Notes: generated from the sequence alone by a model not told the origin. A stretch of DNA of 64,000 bases from Cytobacillus horneckiae (GCF_002835735.1 NZ_PISD01000013.1:124001-188000), one strand, 5' to 3'; positions 52,538 to 61,968 are shown, counted from the stretch's first letter. A program made the numbers and translations.

Positions 52538-53111
52538 AAAGTTTTTCTGTGTTCATCTCAATATGGGCACTTATAATCTTCGCAGGCGCAGGGAGGTTTT
52601 CTTTTACCTCCCATTCCTCTGGCTTCCATAAACTAGAACGGTTAAATGAATTAGGACAGTGAATAAAGCATTCCTCCGCTTTTACCGCAATGCCAAGTAA
52701 AGGCGCTTTTCCGTTAATCGCCATCTTATCTAAAATATCTTTATCTTGAATAATGGTCGCTTTTCCATTAATTCTTAAAGTTTCACCTAGGCCTGGGATG
52801 ATAAATAGCAGTCCGACTTGCGGGTTGGAAAGAATATTGCTCAGGCTATCTAAGCGCCGATTCCCAGGACGTTCAGGTATCACAAGATAATGTTCATCAA
52901 TGATATGTACAAATCCGGTATGGTCGCCTCGTGGAGAATTATCGCATTTTCCTTCTGAATTTGAAGTAGCCAGAAACAGCATAGGAGATTGGGCGATAAA
53001 ACTTTGGCAATGCTCATCAATTGTCGTGATTACTTTATTAGCAGCCCCTCGGCTTGGCGGTGTATGCAATGCGCGCAAATCTTCTTCATTTTGAATGATG
53101 TGCTTAAACAT
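52536..53111 (-). CDS. Pyridoxamine 5'-phosphate oxidase family flavoprotein
   Basis: The 191-residue split-barrel protein has the pattern of the MSMEG_1061 family: FLATSNSEGKCDNSPRGDHTGFV (about 44-66), PERPGNRRLDSLSNILSNPQVGLLFIIPG (about 77-105) and LRINGKATI. An FMN- or F420-binding reductase is likely. The ISHAEECFIHC-type ending reads VKAEECFIHCPNSFNRS. ATG 53111 is preceded by AAAGGAGG. Confidence 0.83.
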   Translation of the reverse strand: MFKHIIQNEEDLRALHTPPSRGAANKVITTIDEHCQSFIAQSPMLFLATSNSEGKCDNSPRGDHTGFVHIIDEHYLVIPERPGNRRLDSLSNILSNPQVGLLFIIPGLGETLRINGKATIIQDKDILDKMAINGKAPLLGIAVKAEECFIHCPNSFNRSSLWKPEEWEVKENLPAPAKIISAHIEMNTEKL

Positions 53112-53148
53112 GTTAGGTGTCGCCTCCTTTACCTATTTATATTCAATA

Positions 53149-53177
53149 AAAAGGAGGGAAACCCTCCTTTAATTATT
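53149..53177. terminator. Terminator at the EamA gene end
   Basis: AAAGGAGGG and CCCTCCTTT around AAA form a nine-pair stem overlapping the EamA stop; on the minus strand it is followed by TTTTTATT. Confidence 0.8.
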
Positions 53178-54068
53178 AGGTGCTATCCCTTTTCTGTGTG
53201 ACTTGAACATTTGGAATTGGGGGATGCAAATTCCAAGCAAAATAATCATAATGCCAATCACTTGGGCTTGTGTAATTTGTTCTCCTAATATTATCATCGC
53301 TGCTATAACAGCAGCTGGCAGCTCTGCTGACCCAACAATCGTAGCTAATCCTGAATCAATATGAGGTGTTCCAAGCGAAAAGAGGACAATCGGTAAAATA
53401 ACCCCGAAGAATGCCAACAATAAGCTATATGGCCAAATTCCTCCGAAATCAATCCCCGTTGCAGCCACCCTTGTCCCAAAAATCGAAACTAGAATCATTA
53501 GTCCGCCTAACGTGATATATACACTTCTTTGAATGCTAGGAACATGAGTCGCCACTTTACCGCTAAAGAAAATAAATAGTGCGAAAGTAATAGCAGATAG
53601 GAAACCATAAATGAGTCCGTCGAGCGCGATGGACTCAAAACCGCCTAATACAATATTGCTGGCAAATACTGTTCCGATAATTAGTAATAAAGCGGAGATG
53701 ATTTTTAAGCGACTTGGCATTTTTTTGAGATAAATAGATTCAAGCACAATGCCAATCCATGTGAATTGGAATAACAGGACGACAGCAATGGATGCCGGAT
53801 TCCGTTCAAGGCTTAGCCCGTAAAGAATACCTGTCATACTTAATGCAGTGCCGGTCAGCATAAGTGCGCCAATCTGCTTTAAAGTAATTTTCGTCCGTTT
53901 AATAAAGGGCAATGCGATGATTAGTAAGATTAAACCGAATAAATACTGGCTGCTTGTCAGCTCATGGACAGCAAAGCCAGCACCTAAACCGAGCTTAACA
54001 ATAGAAGCTAAAATACCGTAGCTGCATGCACCAATTAAGATATAAAGCGAATATTTAATATTGTTCAT
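53169..54068 (-). CDS. EamA (DMT superfamily) transporter
   Basis: The 299-residue protein has ten predicted helices in two EamA halves (about 5-135 and 148-285), with GIVLESIYLKKMPSRLKIISALLLIIGTVF-like ends in the first half (split by position) and AVIAAMIILGEQITQAQVIGIMIILLGI in the second. Members export amino acids or metabolites. AAAGGAG precedes ATG 54068. It ends in a terminator and is transcribed alone. Confidence 0.85.
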   Translation of the reverse strand: MNNIKYSLYILIGACSYGILASIVKLGLGAGFAVHELTSSQYLFGLILLIIALPFIKRTKITLKQIGALMLTGTALSMTGILYGLSLERNPASIAVVLLFQFTWIGIVLESIYLKKMPSRLKIISALLLIIGTVFASNIVLGGFESIALDGLIYGFLSAITFALFIFFSGKVATHVPSIQRSVYITLGGLMILVSIFGTRVAATGIDFGGIWPYSLLLAFFGVILPIVLFSLGTPHIDSGLATIVGSAELPAAVIAAMIILGEQITQAQVIGIMIILLGICIPQFQMFKSHRKGIAPNN

Positions 54069-54576
54069 AGAAAAGACTCCTTTACTAAAAATACGCAGGC
54101 AATTCCTTGCACAGCTGTTAAATAATTCTTGAGGAGCTTTGTAAAAAAGTCCTGAAAAAAGAAAAATCCAGTCACCGGACTATCATATCATTTTTGTCAG
54201 AGGTTGTAGATGGAAAAGGAGATCTTTCTGTAAAAGAGGAGGATTAGCGGAAAGATTCAAGGAAAAAGAAGGAACTTTTGGTTAAAGTCATAAGAATACT
54301 AGAATAAAGATAGGCAATTTTGAGCCATTTTTAAGGAGCAAGCTTCATAATTAAAAGTAAGTATAATTTACACCTATTTTAGAAAGATTTGCATCGATTC
54401 GCCAGAAAAAAACATATGAAAGAAAGAGCCCGTGCTGAGGCTCTTCTTTCTACGAGGTATTTAATGGAAAGGTTGAATCCTAAAATAGCATCCATCAATG
54501 GACAAATACCATTTTTGAAAGGTCATAAAATCATCTTTCCACTGAAATTGCTACCTACCCTCCGATATTCACGATC
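54069..54576. other. Intergenic region between EamA and TetR genes
   Basis: Apart from the EamA promoter region and a hairpin at 54420-54450 I see no gene. A plus-strand frame here (54389-54688) overlaps the TetR end on the other strand and has no family features. Confidence 0.4.
54420..54450 (-). terminator. Probable terminator downstream of the TetR gene
   Basis: AAGAGCC and GGCTCTT form a stem followed on the minus strand by TCTTTC. It lies about 130 bases past the stop codon. Confidence 0.5.
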
Positions 54577-55152
54577 TCAATCGAGTGAGCAATGTAACAT
54601 ACCATTATTACTTATTTCAGTGATGATCTTTGTCATTTCCTCTGTAGACTCCATCATTCCATTGCTTAACCATTTTTCGATGACGTGAATGCTGCCGCTA
54701 ATGACAAATAATGTGATGTATTTTGAACTGGGGGTAGCGGTTAAAACGTGATTCTCTTCTAGATTAGTCATAATATGCGTTTGAGCGGCTTCCATGACAC
54801 GATGCTGAAACCCCTTATTGCCATTATCACTAAAAAGGATTCTGAAATGTTCACTTCTGCTAAATACGTAATCCAGCAAATATTTAGTCATCGCAAACAT
54901 TTCCTTCTTCTTTTTATAATCATATTGGAGCAATGTTTGATTTAATTCCTGAATGATTTCATCTTCTATTTTATACAGTAAATCATATTGATCAGAATAG
55001 TGGCTATAGAATGTAGACCGATTGATGTCGGCTAACTCACATATTTCCTTTATGGTTATAGATGCAATCGGTTTATTATGAAGAAGCTTCATCAAGCTTT
55101 CCTTCAATACCATTCTTGTATATTTTTTTCGGCGATCTATTTTTTTCTCCAT
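54577..55152 (-). CDS. TetR family regulator of the MMPL operon
   Basis: The 191-residue protein has a TetR HTH (MVLKESLMKLLHNKPIASITIKEIC, then ELADINRSTFYSHYSDQYDL, about 14-58) and a helical C-terminal domain of the DhaS/TetR_C type. ATG 55152 with AAAGGG upstream is chosen over an upstream ATG. It is divergent from an MMPL transporter gene, and a palindrome TTAACCAAC-N5-GTTGTTTAA lies between them at the MMPL -35 box, so it most likely represses that operon. Confidence 0.88.
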   Translation of the reverse strand: MEKKIDRRKKYTRMVLKESLMKLLHNKPIASITIKEICELADINRSTFYSHYSDQYDLLYKIEDEIIQELNQTLLQYDYKKKKEMFAMTKYLLDYVFSRSEHFRILFSDNGNKGFQHRVMEAAQTHIMTNLEENHVLTATPSSKYITLFVISGSIHVIEKWLSNGMMESTEEMTKIITEISNNGMLHCSLD

Positions 55153-55217
55153 CGTAAGAACCCTTTCATTTACGTTATCCAACAATAATTAGAAAACTGT
55201 TGTCCAAATAACAGATT

Positions 55218-55261
55218 TTAACCAACTGTTTGTTGTTTAACTAACATGATGTTTATATAAT
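55218..55261 (+). promoter_or_regulatory. Promoter and TetR-type operator of the MMPL operon
   Basis: TTGTTT (55233-55238), 17 bases and TATAAT (55256-55261) form the promoter. The palindrome TTAACCAAC-TGTTT-GTTGTTTAA (55218-55240; 8 of 9 arm bases match) overlaps the -35 box. Confidence 0.65.
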
Positions 55262-55305
55262 GATAATGTAAAAAAACTAAATCATCAAGATATGGGGAAG
55301 TCACA

Positions 55306-57369
55306 ATGATAAATACGATTATACGTTTCAAAAAGTCAGTGGCCATTGTCTTTCTAATCTTATCGGTCATCTCTTCCATTGCCTTTCTCTTTGTCGATGT
55401 CAATTATAATATGCAGGATTATTTGCCTGAAGAAGCAGAATCAACAATTGCTTTGAATGTAATGGAAGAGGAATTCTCAAGTGGCGTTCCAAATACAAGA
55501 GTAATGATTGAGGATGTCACGATACAAGAAGCTATTAATTATAAAGATGAATTAATATCGATTGATGGAGTTACTGAGGTGCTTTGGTTAGATGATGTTG
55601 TAGACCTTAGGACCCCTATAGAGGTTGCAGATACTTCAACAGTAGAAAGCTATTATAAGGACGGAAAAGCACTTTTTTCCGTAACGATAGAAAGTGGGAA
55701 AGAAGTAGAGGCAACAGATCGTATATATGCTTTAATCGGAGACAAGAATGCCATCTCTGGTGAAGCGGTAAATACAGCTGCACAACAAAAGATGACTGGC
55801 AAAGAGACACTTTATGCAGCGGCATTGCTCGTCCCAATAATCATTATCATATTAGTATTATCTACGAACTCCTGGGTAGAGCCGGTGTTTTTCTTAACAG
55901 CAATCGGGGTATCGGTACTGATTAATCTTGGAACGAACGTCTTCATCGGCGAAGTTTCCTTTGTTACACAGTCAGTTGCTCCAATATTGCAATTAGCTGT
56001 CTCGCTGGATTATGCGATATTCCTGCTTCATAGTTTCCAAGATTATCGGAATAAAGGATATAAACCAAATGAAGCGATGAAGCGGGCAATGAAAGAATCA
56101 TTTCCTGTCATTAGCTCCAGTGCATTAACAACTTTCTTTGGATTTACAGCCTTAATGTTTATGGATTTTGAAATTGGTTCTGATTTAGGTCTAAATCTTG
56201 TAAAAGGGATTGTGTTGAGCTTTATCAGTGTAATGGTGTTTTTACCTGCGTTGACTTTACTATTTTATCGTTGGATTGAAAAAACAGAGCATAGGCCGCT
56301 TATTCCTCCCTTTAAAGGTGTGGGAGAAAAGCTGTTGAAGTTAAAGTTCCCTGCAATTGCACTTGTTGTTGTCATGATCGTGCCCAGTTTTTTAGCGCAA
56401 AATAGTACAGCTTTTACCTATGGAATGGGGGAGCAACCAGAGAATACACGCTTAGGTACGGATATAAAAAAAATAGAAGAAATATTTGGAGAATCTACAT
56501 CGATCGTATTATTGGTTCCAAATGATGATGTCGGTAAAGAACAAGAGATGATCGAAGTGATTGAGGAAATGAATCATGTCTCTGCCGTCGTTGGCTATGC
56601 CAATATGATTGGAAGCACCATTCCACATGATTACTTAGAGGATACCATGACAGACCAATTTCTATCTGAGAATTTTAGTCGAATGATTATCAACACTGAT
56701 GCCGGGACAGAAGGAGAGCTGCCTTTTAGCATCGTAGAGAATGTCCGTGAAGTGTCTTCTGCCTATTATGGTGAGGCAGCCTTGACTCTTGGAGAGAGTG
56801 TCGCTTTGTTTGATATGAAGGAAACAGTGACGAAGGATAACCAATTAGTAAATATTCTTACCGTAGCAACGATTGGTATGGTTTTACTGCTTAGTTTTCG
56901 TTCCATCTCTATACCAGTCATCTTATTGCTTACAATTCAATCCGCGGTTTGGATTAACTTAGCGGTTCCATACTTTACGGACACGCCTTTAGTCTTTATC
57001 GGTTATTTAATCGTTAGTACCGTTCAGCTAGCTGCGACTGTCGACTATGCCATTTTGTTAACCGAAACATACAAACATTATCGACAGGACATGGCTGCTT
57101 TACCTGCAATTCAAAAGACAATCGACGATAAGTTGTTTTCAATTGCAGTATCAGCATCCATCTTATCGAGTGTTGGCTTTATTCTATGGATGACATCTTC
57201 CAATCCAATTGTTGGCTCAATCGGGTTGCTTTTAGGAAGAGGAGCCTTGTTAGCGTTTATATTAGTGATTACCTTCCTGCCGGCATTGCTCCTCATTGGC
57301 GATAAAACCATTCAGAAAACTTCGCTTCGCATGAACTTTTATAAGGGGGATAAGCATGAAGACAATTAA
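55306..57369 (+). CDS. MMPL/RND family transporter (YdfJ-like)
   Basis: The 687-residue protein has twelve helices in two MMPL halves: one helix near the N terminus (about 11-30), an outer domain (about 31-165), five helices, then the same layout again from about 345. The family's LAVSLDYAIFLLHSF (about 228-242) and LAATVDYAILLTETY (about 567-581) hold the Asp-Tyr pairs of the proton relay. It would export lipids or hydrophobic drugs. It overlaps the next gene by 14 bases, which encodes a secreted coiled-coil protein. Confidence 0.9.
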   Translation: MINTIIRFKKSVAIVFLILSVISSIAFLFVDVNYNMQDYLPEEAESTIALNVMEEEFSSGVPNTRVMIEDVTIQEAINYKDELISIDGVTEVLWLDDVVDLRTPIEVADTSTVESYYKDGKALFSVTIESGKEVEATDRIYALIGDKNAISGEAVNTAAQQKMTGKETLYAAALLVPIIIIILVLSTNSWVEPVFFLTAIGVSVLINLGTNVFIGEVSFVTQSVAPILQLAVSLDYAIFLLHSFQDYRNKGYKPNEAMKRAMKESFPVISSSALTTFFGFTALMFMDFEIGSDLGLNLVKGIVLSFISVMVFLPALTLLFYRWIEKTEHRPLIPPFKGVGEKLLKLKFPAIALVVVMIVPSFLAQNSTAFTYGMGEQPENTRLGTDIKKIEEIFGESTSIVLLVPNDDVGKEQEMIEVIEEMNHVSAVVGYANMIGSTIPHDYLEDTMTDQFLSENFSRMIINTDAGTEGELPFSIVENVREVSSAYYGEAALTLGESVALFDMKETVTKDNQLVNILTVATIGMVLLLSFRSISIPVILLLTIQSAVWINLAVPYFTDTPLVFIGYLIVSTVQLAATVDYAILLTETYKHYRQDMAALPAIQKTIDDKLFSIAVSASILSSVGFILWMTSSNPIVGSIGLLLGRGALLAFILVITFLPALLLIGDKTIQKTSLRMNFYKGDKHEDN

Positions 57370-59179
57370 ATGGATAGGGCTTACATTAGCCATCTTTTTC
57401 TTCCCAGTAATCATTACATATGCAGACTCTGGTTCTTTGAAGAAAACTGGCAGAGAAAATGCGGAAGCAGGGAAAATCGCTAATAAAAATGAAATCGTCT
57501 ACGCAAATTTACAAGCAAGTGGCAGTCTGGAAGAAATATACGTAGTCAATGCATTTGAACTAGACAGACCAGGAATAATTGAGGACTATGGCCATTATAG
57601 TGAGGTTAAAAATCTAACAGACACGTCTGCCATTGCCCAGGATAATAACAAAATACGGATAAATGCAGAGACAGATATGTTTTATTATCAGGGAAATCTT
57701 TCTGACAATATTCAGCTGCCATGGTCGTTTACATTGGAGTATTATTTGGATGACAGTAAGGTAAAAGCAGAAGAGTTAATTGGAAAATCTGGAGAGGTAG
57801 AAATAAAAATAGCTGTAAAGAAGACGGAATCTGTCCCACCAACCTTCTTTGAAAATTACATGCTGCAAATTTCTCTTCCTTTAAATACGGATAAATTTAA
57901 GAATATTAAAGCACGAGATGCAACTGTAGCTAATTCTGGAAAGAATAAGCAATTAGCATTTACAGTGATGCCAGAGGAAGAAAAGGAGTTTTCCATAAAA
58001 GCAAAAACAGATCATTTTGAAATAGATGGGTTACAAATATCTGCTTTGCCGTCCTCCATATCTGTGGATGGACCTGATACCGATGAATTAACAAGCGAAT
58101 TTCGTTCTTTAACAGATGCAGTTGGAGAAATTGACGGTGGCGTAGGCCAATTACGTAATGGTATGAGTGAATTAGCATCAGGGCTAAATGATTTAGAGAA
58201 GGGTTCTTCTCAATATAAAAGCGGGATGGATGAACTGAATCAATCAGGCAGCCAATTGACAAAAGCATCTTCACAAATTAATCATGCGCTTACAGCCATT
58301 CAAAATGAGGTAAAAAATGCTAGTGGAGCAAGTGGGTTAGAACAGCTGGATGAATTGAATAAAAATATCCCAGCAATGGCTGCTAGCTTAGAACAAATTG
58401 CAGATGGCATGGATCAATTCGCTTCCCAGTATAGAGGAGCAAAGCAAGGATTACAGGCTGCGATGAATCAAATACCAGAGTCTACCATCAAGGAATCTGA
58501 TATAGAGGCGCTCTCTCAGAGTGATGCGGACCAATCAGTAATTAATGAACTGGTCAAAACCTATCAAGCTGCTCAAAATGTAAAAGCAGCATACCAAGCA
58601 GCAGCAGAGGCATTTGGAGCAGTAGAACCTAGCCTATCCACCTTTAGTGAATCTACACGACAGGTAGCGAATCATTTACGTACACTAGCTGCAGGTCTCG
58701 AAAAATCAATGAATCAGGTAAATGTGGATGAAGGTTTAAGTGAATTAGTATCTGGTTTAGGACAGATGGCATCAAACTATTCTCAATTTCACGAAGGATT
58801 GTCTGCATATACAAAAGGTGTAAATGAATTATCTCATTCATACAATGGACTGCATACTGGAATTGGAGAAGCTGCAGCAGGCGCTAGCCAAATAACTGAC
58901 GGTGCAGGTGAATTACATGATGGGACAGGGCAATTGCACGATGCAACATCTGCCATCCCGGATGAAGTGCAAAAAGAAATTGATTCAATGATTTCTCAGT
59001 ATGATAAGTCTGATTTTGAACCGGTTTCTTTTGTATCTGAAAAAAATAACGAACAAACAGACTCTGTACAGTTTGTAATAAGTACGGACAGCTTAAAACA
59101 AAAAGAAACAGATACAACAAATAAACAATCAGAGGAAAAAGAAGGCTTTTTTGAAAAACTGAAGAACCTATTTCGCTAA
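57356..59179 (+). CDS. Secreted YhgE/Pip-like protein with Leu-x-x-Gly heptad repeats
   Basis: The 607-residue protein has a signal peptide (residues 1-23, ending ITYADS), a beta-rich domain (about 25-235) and then long helical stretches with repeated LxxG heptads (GGVGQLRNGMSELASGLNDLEKG; GLSAYTKGVNELSHSYNGLHTG; TDGAGELHDGTGQLHDA; each split over 260-560). The C-terminal tail is charged, ending KEGFFEKLKNLFR. The heptads are those of the YhgE/phage-infection-protein family, but the flanking membrane helices of YhgE are missing. It probably works with the MMPL pump as an outer extension or sensor. Confidence 0.8.
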   Translation: MKTIKWIGLTLAIFFFPVIITYADSGSLKKTGRENAEAGKIANKNEIVYANLQASGSLEEIYVVNAFELDRPGIIEDYGHYSEVKNLTDTSAIAQDNNKIRINAETDMFYYQGNLSDNIQLPWSFTLEYYLDDSKVKAEELIGKSGEVEIKIAVKKTESVPPTFFENYMLQISLPLNTDKFKNIKARDATVANSGKNKQLAFTVMPEEEKEFSIKAKTDHFEIDGLQISALPSSISVDGPDTDELTSEFRSLTDAVGEIDGGVGQLRNGMSELASGLNDLEKGSSQYKSGMDELNQSGSQLTKASSQINHALTAIQNEVKNASGASGLEQLDELNKNIPAMAASLEQIADGMDQFASQYRGAKQGLQAAMNQIPESTIKESDIEALSQSDADQSVINELVKTYQAAQNVKAAYQAAAEAFGAVEPSLSTFSESTRQVANHLRTLAAGLEKSMNQVNVDEGLSELVSGLGQMASNYSQFHEGLSAYTKGVNELSHSYNGLHTGIGEAAAGASQITDGAGELHDGTGQLHDATSAIPDEVQKEIDSMISQYDKSDFEPVSFVSEKNNEQTDSVQFVISTDSLKQKETDTTNKQSEEKEGFFEKLKNLFR

Positions 59180-59222
59180 TTAGAGATTAAAATATCCAAG
59201 ACAGAGTCAGTAAAAAACTATT

Positions 59223-59270
59223 AAATCATCAGTTGACCATTTTGAACCGGCAACTGATGATTTTTTTTAA
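59223..59270 (+). terminator. Terminator of the MMPL operon
   Basis: AAATCATCAGTTG pairs with CAACTGATGATTT, then TTTTTT. Confidence 0.9.
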
Positions 59271-59640
59271 CAAAGAGTGGGTAGTTTTCTTCAACACAAT
59301 GTGTTCAAGGTAATGGGCAGGTGTTCTGCTGTCTTGGTGCCAGGGTTCTTGTATTTTTATCCGAAACTACCTCTTTTACACTCCTAGCCTAGCTAGTGAT
59401 TGAAGAGCGAGCAAGGCCTGGTTCATTTTTTAGTCATTTGTGATCAATTGACTTTTCTATACTTTAGAGCAGGCATACTAAATAGAACTGCCAGGTTTTT
59501 TATCTAAAAAAAGCAGAATCAAATCAACCCTTTCATACCACAGTTTTACACTCTTAATTGGTGGTTCAGTAGATAATAATTTTTTTGTCTCAACTTCTAA
59601 AGCCATTTTCCGATGGAAAGAAAATAGACCTAATATAAAA
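59271..59640. other. Intergenic stretch before brnQ without a recognised gene
   Basis: Only short frames occur here. I looked for transposase remnants and structured RNA leaders and found nothing convincing. Confidence 0.4.
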
Positions 59641-59644
59641 CAAG

Positions 59645-59673
59645 TTGATTGTTAAATATTTTCTAGGTATAAT
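59645..59673 (+). promoter_or_regulatory. Promoter of brnQ
   Basis: TTGATT (59645), a 17-base spacer and TATAAT (59668). The transcript would start near 59680, about 170 bases before the gene. Confidence 0.6.
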
Positions 59674-59743
59674 TTATTGTTTTCATTATCCTGATGTGTT
59701 ATTTTAAAAAGGTTGTATATTACTATGGTTTTAAGTAGTAGAA

Positions 59744-59787
59744 AAATCTTTGAAAATTATATCAAAATATAAATTTTCAGAAGAATT
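59744..59787 (+). promoter_or_regulatory. Two CodY boxes in the brnQ leader
   Basis: AATTTTCAGAAGAAT at 59772-59786 matches the CodY consensus (AATTTTCWGAAAATT) at 13 of 15 positions, and AAATCTTTGAAAATT at 59744-59758 at 12 of 15. Both lie downstream of the promoter, where bound CodY could block elongation. CodY responds to branched-chain amino acids, the cargo of BrnQ. Confidence 0.6.
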
Positions 59788-59848
59788 AATCTCGTCAGAG
59801 TGATGCTAATAACGCTCAATAAACATTGAGGTAGAAAGGGGTAGTAAT

Positions 59849-61195
59849 TTGAATCAAAAGGTTTCAAATTCCTATATTATTATTTTAGGCTTGATGCTAT
59901 TTTCATTATTTTTTGGAGCAGGCAACTTAATATTTCCAATAATGATGGGGCAGGAAGCAGGTATAAATGTCTGGGAAGCTACAGCAGGATTTGTTATTAC
60001 TGGTGTAGGTTTACCACTATTAGCAGTTATTGCTTTAGGTTATTCTGGGAAAAGTGACCTTCAATCATTGGCAAGTAGAGTTCACCCAATGTTCGGGTTA
60101 ATATTCTCAATTGTTTTATACTTAGCTATAGGTCCATTATTTGCGATACCGAGAGCAGGATCTGTATCGTTTGAAATTGGTATTCGTCCATTATTACCAG
60201 AATCTTGGAGTACGATGGGGTTATTTGTTTTCTCTATCTTTTTCTTTGGAGTGGCAGCGTCCTTTTCGCTTAATTCTTCAAAAATTGTTGATATCGTAGG
60301 AAAATATTTAACACCTATTAAAATAACCTTTATTCTTCTCCTAATTGTTGTGGCTATTTTTAACCCACTCGGTTCATTCCAAGAGCCTATCGAAAGATAT
60401 ACAGAAAATTCATTCTTTAATGGTTTTTCAGAAGGATATTTAACAATGGATGTTTTAGCAGCTTTCGTGTTTGGCATCATTGTTATAAATGCCCTTCGCT
60501 CTAAAGGTGTAGAATCAGGTAAGGTGATTATGGTATCCACAATGAAGGCTGGTTTAATTGCTGCTGTTCTTTTAGCTTTCTTTTATAGTGCTATGGCATA
60601 TATGGGGGCAAGTAGTGTTGCGGAATTAGGTATTTTAAATAACGGCGGTTCAGTATTATCAGGGATAGCAAATGTCTACTTTGGTTCATTTGGTGGTATC
60701 ATACTTAGCGGTGTTATGATTGTTGCGTGTCTAACTACAAGTGTTGGTCTAATTAGCTCATGTGCTACCTATTTCAATGAAACCTTTCCTAAAATTTCCT
60801 ATAGAAGTTATGTTATCATTTTCGCAGTATTTAGTGCTGCGGTTGCTAACTTCGGTTTAAGTCAATTGATTGCTATTTCAGTACCAGTGTTAACAGCGAT
60901 TTACCCATTAGCAATCGTATTATTGATACTAACTTTCTTCCATAATGCAATTAACGGTAAGAAGGAAGTTTATCAAATGAGTATGTTATTCACATTTATC
61001 GTAAGTGTGTTTGATGGATTAAATGCCGCAGGGTTTGGTGTAAAACCAGTTGATCAATTATTTACATCTATTCTACCGTTATATGAAGTTGGATTAGGAT
61101 GGATAATACCTGCGTTTATAGGTGTAATTCTAGGTATTATTATTGGCTTGTTTAAACGAGGAAGTAAGAAAAAAGAGGAAGAACAATTTATTTAA
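59849..61195 (+). CDS. brnQ: Branched-chain amino acid transport system II carrier BrnQ
   Basis: The 448-residue protein has twelve helices and the LIVCS family start LFSLFFGAGNLIFPIMMGQEAG (about 17-38, with the unwound GAGNLIFP sodium-site segment) and AIGPLFAIPRAGSVSFE (about 93-109). It imports Leu, Ile and Val with sodium. TTG 59849 has AAAGGGG seven bases upstream. Two CodY boxes lie in the leader. Monocistronic. Confidence 0.93.
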   Translation: MNQKVSNSYIIILGLMLFSLFFGAGNLIFPIMMGQEAGINVWEATAGFVITGVGLPLLAVIALGYSGKSDLQSLASRVHPMFGLIFSIVLYLAIGPLFAIPRAGSVSFEIGIRPLLPESWSTMGLFVFSIFFFGVAASFSLNSSKIVDIVGKYLTPIKITFILLLIVVAIFNPLGSFQEPIERYTENSFFNGFSEGYLTMDVLAAFVFGIIVINALRSKGVESGKVIMVSTMKAGLIAAVLLAFFYSAMAYMGASSVAELGILNNGGSVLSGIANVYFGSFGGIILSGVMIVACLTTSVGLISSCATYFNETFPKISYRSYVIIFAVFSAAVANFGLSQLIAISVPVLTAIYPLAIVLLILTFFHNAINGKKEVYQMSMLFTFIVSVFDGLNAAGFGVKPVDQLFTSILPLYEVGLGWIIPAFIGVILGIIIGLFKRGSKKKEEEQFI

Positions 61196-61214
61196 TATCG
61201 ATTAAAATTAGCCA

Positions 61215-61258
61215 CCAATTATTAAAGTATTTTCTTTAATAATTGGTGTTTTTTTATT
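61215..61258 (+). terminator. Terminator of brnQ
   Basis: CACCAATTATTAAA pairs with TTTAATAATTGGTG, then TTTTTTTATTTT. Confidence 0.9.
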
Positions 61259-61357
61259 TTAGGAAGGATAAAGAAGTTTATCGGCTAACATTTACTTTTG
61301 TATAGATTTGTTAGTTTAGTATTTTAGAAAGATTGATTATTTAAATCAAGGACCATT

Positions 61358-61407
61358 AAAAAAGGCAGTATCAAAGATTACAAAGTGTGATCTTTGATAC
61401 TGCCTTT
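61358..61407 (-). terminator. Terminator of the dps gene
   Basis: AAAGGCAGTATCAAAGAT pairs with its exact complement around an 11-base loop; on the minus strand TTTTTT follows. Confidence 0.9.
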
Positions 61408-61419
61408 ATCTAACTTCTA

Positions 61420-61869
61420 TTATTCTCCCAAATAAGCAGTGAACATCCATATATGCTTATCAAGCGATTCAATTAAACCGATTGCGTAATCATTTGTAGC
61501 ATGTGCTTGTTCCGCTTCAGCTAAATCAGCTAATTCTTTCAGTTCTGCTTTTAGCTGTTTATAGTCAGCTATGAGGCTTGCTACCATTTCGTTTGCAGTT
61601 TTTTCGTTGTTAATTTCTGTTAAAGTTGCAGTTTCAAGATATTGCTTCATGGTTGCAACTGGTTCACCGCCAATTGTAAGGAGGCGTTCAGCCAGTTCGT
61701 CCACTACAGAAGCCGCTTCATTATATAATTCTTCAAATTTTTCATGTAATGTAAAGAATTGAGGGCCTTTTACATACCAATGGAAGCGGTGCAATTTAGT
61801 GTACAGAAGGCTCCAGTTTGCGACTTGTGTATTTAATGCTGTGTGTAATTTTGTATCTAATGTAATCAT
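61420..61869 (-). CDS. dps: Dps-family DNA-binding ferritin-like protein (MrgA/Dps)
   Basis: The 149-residue protein forms a four-helix bundle that assembles into a 12-mer, oxidises and stores iron and protects DNA. Ferroxidase residues lie in RFHWYVKGPQFFTLHEKFEELYNEA (His about 31, His about 43, Asp/Glu about 58-62, split by position) with ELAERLLTIGG following. A perfect PerR box lies upstream, which fits peroxide and iron control as for mrgA in B. subtilis. Strong terminator, no neighbours in the transcript. Confidence 0.92.
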   Translation of the reverse strand: MITLDTKLHTALNTQVANWSLLYTKLHRFHWYVKGPQFFTLHEKFEELYNEAASVVDELAERLLTIGGEPVATMKQYLETATLTEINNEKTANEMVASLIADYKQLKAELKELADLAEAEQAHATNDYAIGLIESLDKHIWMFTAYLGE

Positions 61870-61905
61870 TTAATCAATTCCCTTCTTTATTTTCTTCTTG
61901 TCTTA

Positions 61906-61955
61906 ATTATAACAGCTTTTAAATTAAAATCAATACTTATTTATAATAATTATAA
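61906..61955 (-). promoter_or_regulatory. Promoter and perfect PerR box of dps
   Basis: On the minus strand TTGATT (61933-61928), a 16-base spacer and TATAAT (61911-61906). TTATAAT-A-ATTATAA at 61941-61955 is an exact match to the 15-bp PerR consensus palindrome and sits just upstream of the -35 box. Confidence 0.8.
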
Positions 61956-61968
61956 TTTAGTATTTGTT

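Noticed and set aside
54389-54688. 99-codon plus-strand frame
   Set aside because: It overlaps the TetR coding end on the other strand, has no ribosome binding site and no family features.
59271-59848. T-box or transposase remnant before brnQ
   Set aside because: No T-box sequence (AGGGTGG-type) or specifier stem is seen, and no transposase motif can be read in any frame.
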